Assembly: GCA_963070105.1 (NCBI GenBank)
Contig: OY718806.1
Location: forward strand, 3,679,865-3,743,864
DNA: 64,000 nt
Source of the DNA: Litomosoides sigmodontis
Taxonomy: Eukaryota; Nematoda; Chromadorea; Rhabditida; Onchocercidae
Direction: 5' to 3'
The position numbers and the translations under genes are program-made. Under the pieces are notes generated by a model that had not been told where the DNA came from, searched no databases, and worked only from the letters and a program-made list of their open reading frames with translations. Of the stretch, positions 58,753-64,000 are shown piece after piece. Within the stretch, counting starts at the first letter, position 1, and every line of letters starts with the position of its first letter.

Positions 58753-60946
58753 ACGTATTTTAGATTTAACATATTTAATTTGTAATTTTTGCAAATAACT
58801 GGCAATGATTCAGTTATATTGATTCTTGTTTTGATTAGATGCTTCTTCTTGGTATCATTTTTTTTAATTTGAGCATGGTTTTGTTATAGCAACAGTTATT
58901 ATAAATGGTTATTCATCACAGCCAGTTTTAGTGTTAGGAATTTCTGTATCTCTTTACGGAAATGTGCCCTTATCAATATTTCATTCATATTCTTTTATTA
59001 GTAGAATATAAAGAATTGAGAGCTCAGAGCTTTAAGTTATACGACAACCTCTGGGATTTTTTTATATGTACATCACTTGATGAAGTTGTTACATATTGCT
59101 TGAAAATAATTTTATAAATTAGAAGGCTATGTAACATTGCTGGGAGTATTTTTATTTATGGTCGTCTTAGAATTTTATTCAGTAAATTGTATCATGTTTC
59201 ATATTTTCCACCGCTATAGTATAACCTTTCTCATCGCTTTTCGCATATTGTAAATATATGCAAAATATGGTCTTTTTTTCTGAAATAATTGCATAAATAG
59301 TTGTGTCTTCATTTCGGTTTGTAATTAAAGTGATTATTTCCCGGTCGATCTGAACGTTTAGGTTAAGAAATCCAGAAAAATTTTAACGAGAAGTTTTTTT
59401 TTCGAAACGCTATAAAATATCTTTTTTTTCGATGGACGTCTGGAAACACTTTATTTAATACGTTGTCATTTTTGGCTGTCAATATCCATCCATCCATCTT
59501 GTGAGTTCGATTGCTTGTGCTCTCAATGTAATGAACATTTGTACATTGAGATTTCAACAGTAATTTTGTTGATAGCTTGAGAAAGTTCACTTTCTTGAAA
59601 TTGTTGAACCGTACCATACAGTCGTGAACCTTACCTGTTTTTTGCCAGGAATACTGAAGACCGCCTGCGTGTTTCTTACTGAATGCAAGTGCTCATGAAA
59701 TTATGTCAAATTTTTGTATGAAATTTATACACTTTTTCTCATTTATATCCATCTATGTGGTAATGGTCTTTGCATCATCAACTTAATTATGTCTTTTATT
59801 GTTCATCTCATATAAATATTAATTTTGATGTATTTGAATGAGAATTTATGTTTAAACTCAGTTTTAAAACTAAAAAACTTTCAAATTTCTTTCAGGTTAT
59901 AGTTTATTACAAATAGTTAGTTCAGTTTAAGTCCAGTGATGAAATTGCATTTTCAGAATTGTTTAGACAACGATAAATGGACAGTGCTTTAAAGATTTCC
60001 TACCTCCACATTGATACTTTGTATTCATTATATGTTGGGTAAGAGGCTTTGTCGCTGTATAATTATTACTGTTACCATTATTAATTTACTGTAAACAGAC
60101 ATGCATCCTTGTTTCGGATTTCGTACATTTGTAGCATATAATTCTAACAGAAATAAACAATTATAGCATGATGTGTTTTACGTCCCATGCAGTTCATTTA
60201 CCCCTCAGGAAGTTGAATTCTGGATAAGATATATCCATTGAGCCACGAGGTAGTGAGCATTAATCAAGTATACTTTCTACCTTCGAAATAGGACAGATTA
60301 TTTGCTTCAAACTTTTGACTCAATTCCAGAGTGTCAGGTATTCGTGGAAGACTCGTTAACGTTTACTATAACGATCCGATGAAGTGTCCATTCCATTATG
60401 ACTAAGCACTTAATACAACGCATTTTTGAAAGGATGCACTCCCGAAGTGTTCTCTAATTAAGTACCTCTTCAAGTGGCTGACAGTTATAATGTAGCATTG
60501 CCCATTGAATGCATTTCCTATCGCTTACTACACCTGAATCGGTGCATTCCACTTTCTACGATAAGCAGTGCTAACCGAAGGAGGACGATCGCTAAGTGCG
60601 TTGCTTGCTATTGTCGTTGGTCGACGGGTGATGAATTCTAAAATGGCGAAAGGTCTGTTGCACTGGGTAAACTGTTCTGTAGCTAACTTTGCTAATAGGT
60701 TCTCCCAGGAAAGCAGCGGCCGTATCAGGTTCACTTCTCCATCGCTATGGCAACAATTCCTCGGTAGCGCTTCTTTATTAAACTCCTTCCGCTCCACTGC
60801 TTCATCTCGCCAACATAACAAAAGCTCACTGCTGCAACAAAGTCCTTCTTCAAGCAACAAATTCAGTCGTCGTCCAGTCAGGGCATCATTGTTGCTTTCT
60901 CAGTCCAAATTCTGCAAGGGACTTTTCGAGCTGGATGTGCAGTTGA
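58753..60946. other. 3' flank of atlastin and 5' region of ARL3
   Basis: First half is AT-rich with no gene. From about 60520 to 60946 the sequence is less AT-rich and open on both strands (plus 60568-60978; minus 60528-60860), which fits promoter and leader sequence of ARL3 rather than a protein; neither frame has a domain. Confidence 0.45.
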
Positions 60947-62869
<1,923 letters not shown>

Positions 62870-63030
62870 ACAATGGTGCCCAACAACTGTACGCAATTTA
62901 GAATTTTGTTCTAATCAAAAATGGGAAGAAGCAAATGATGCACTGAATTGCCTAATAATATTGTATGTTAGATGGCAACTTGAACTTCGAACATTCATTG
63001 GTAAAAACCAGAAGAATGTTATACATTATA

Positions 63031-63340
63031 TTTATATTATATTATATTATATTATATTATATTATATTATGTTATGTTATGTTATATTATATTATATTAT
63101 ATTATATTATATTATATTATATTATATTATATTATATTTTATATTATATTATATTATATTATATTATATTATATTATATTATATTATATTATATTATATT
63201 ATATTATATTATATTATATTATATTATATTATATTATATTATATTATATTATATTATATTATATTATATTATATTATATTATACTATATTATATTATATT
63301 GTTATGTTATGTTATGTTATGTTATGTTATGTTATACTAT
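63031..63340. repeat. TTATA pentanucleotide array, about 310 bases
   Basis: About 60 units of a TTATA-type pentamer starting some 160 bases after the ARL3 stop, followed by a short AT run to 63360. Blocks of a TTATG variant lie near both ends (63069-63083 and 63300-63333). One TTTTA interruption lies near 63136. Confidence 0.95.
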
Positions 63341-63892
63341 AAACCACATATATATATATATTTCGGATGGTAATTATTTCATATTAACAGAATATGCGTA
63401 ATCATTGTGTTTGACACGACAAATTCCATGTGAGGATTGGATTGATGACCTTAGAAATAGCAGGTAGACCAAACATGCTACGTCATTAATTCAGAATATT
63501 GTGCAGTAAATTTTGATAATTTTGGGAGATCGTTTTGCTAGATGAACTGATCCAAGTGAGTGTAAATGATGCCAGTAATGCTTGCATCATGAAAATGTTG
63601 TACTTGTATAATTTTTTCCGCATCTTAATTATTTCAGTAATTCATTTCAAATAATTTGATCTGAACAAGATGCGAAAGTGATAATGGCTGAAGTAGAAGC
63701 CGATAGTTTGGAAAGACAGCGAAACATGAAATGAACATCCTTAGCTTAATGTGATAGACTTCATTAATAATATGCCATCGTAATCGTAGCATTCCTATAA
63801 TATCTTATAATTGACGATCATATTTCGATTTGTCGAACGCAGGTTGCATGTATTGTAGGATCATGCATAGTGAGAGAAGTTATCAGCACATT

Positions 63893-63999
63893 TTGCAGTG
63901 ATAATTGATAAAAATAAGGCACACAGCCAGAGCGCCAACCGATAACGGAATAATCACCAGTAGAACAATCAAATTACTACCAGGACGTTTTCCCACTGA
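63893..63999 (-). CDS. C-terminal exon of an unidentified single-pass membrane protein
   Basis: Enters from the right edge. The frame reads SVGKRPGSNLIVLLVIIPLS then VGALAVCLIFINYHCKMC-stop (TGA at 63895-63893). It is a hydrophobic span of about 22 residues with a short Cys-containing cytosolic tail, the end of a type I membrane protein. Nothing more of the gene is in the window, so the family cannot be named. The exon may begin inside or beyond the edge. Confidence 0.5.
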
Positions 64000-64000
64000 A

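Overview
The window is nuclear DNA from a nematode, most likely a filarial (clade III) species. It is strongly AT-rich. Genes are broken into many short exons with GT-AG introns of roughly 60 to 600 bases. Several first coding exons follow a polypyrimidine-AG, as expected for spliced-leader acceptors. There is no operon, ribosome binding site, phage or CRISPR signal. Exon chains were assembled by hand from splice sites and reading phase; none is confirmed by transcripts.

Layout. 1-3000, minus strand: first exon of glyoxalase II, a small unrecognised basic/coiled-coil gene, and an unplaced two-cysteine acidic gene. 5009-7262, plus: a p38-pathway MAP kinase kinase (MKK3/6, SEK-1 type) lacking its first exon. 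7263-20700: about 13 kb, mostly non-coding, with low-complexity tracts and some possible mini-exons. 20714-23442, plus: a TspanC8 tetraspanin. 27485-31321, plus: nucleobindin. 32693-33222, minus: a selenoprotein K homologue with in-frame UGA, followed at 32574-32655 by a SECIS element. 35304-37576, minus: an UBASH3-type histidine phosphatase. 40532-46304, minus: the CCDC186/CCCP-1 coiled-coil protein (19 exons). 47017-49771, minus: an unrecognised membrane protein. 55234-58752, plus: atlastin. 60947-62869, plus: ARL3, with a 99-bp AT microsatellite in an intron and a 310-bp TTATA array just downstream. The window ends in the last exon of an unidentified minus-strand membrane protein.

The genes do not form one pathway. 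Several act in the secretory or endomembrane system: SELENOK and atlastin in ER membrane, nucleobindin in the Golgi/secretory lumen, CCCP-1 in dense-core vesicle maturation, the tetraspanin in ADAM10 trafficking, and ARL3 in ciliary lipid-protein transport. Most are ordinary conserved housekeeping or signalling genes.

The strongest unusual feature is selenoprotein K: the last codons read Gly-Gly-Gly-Gly-UGA-Gly-UAA, and about 40 bases downstream there is a stem-loop that fits a form 2 SECIS. A standard gene caller would stop one codon early and miss it.
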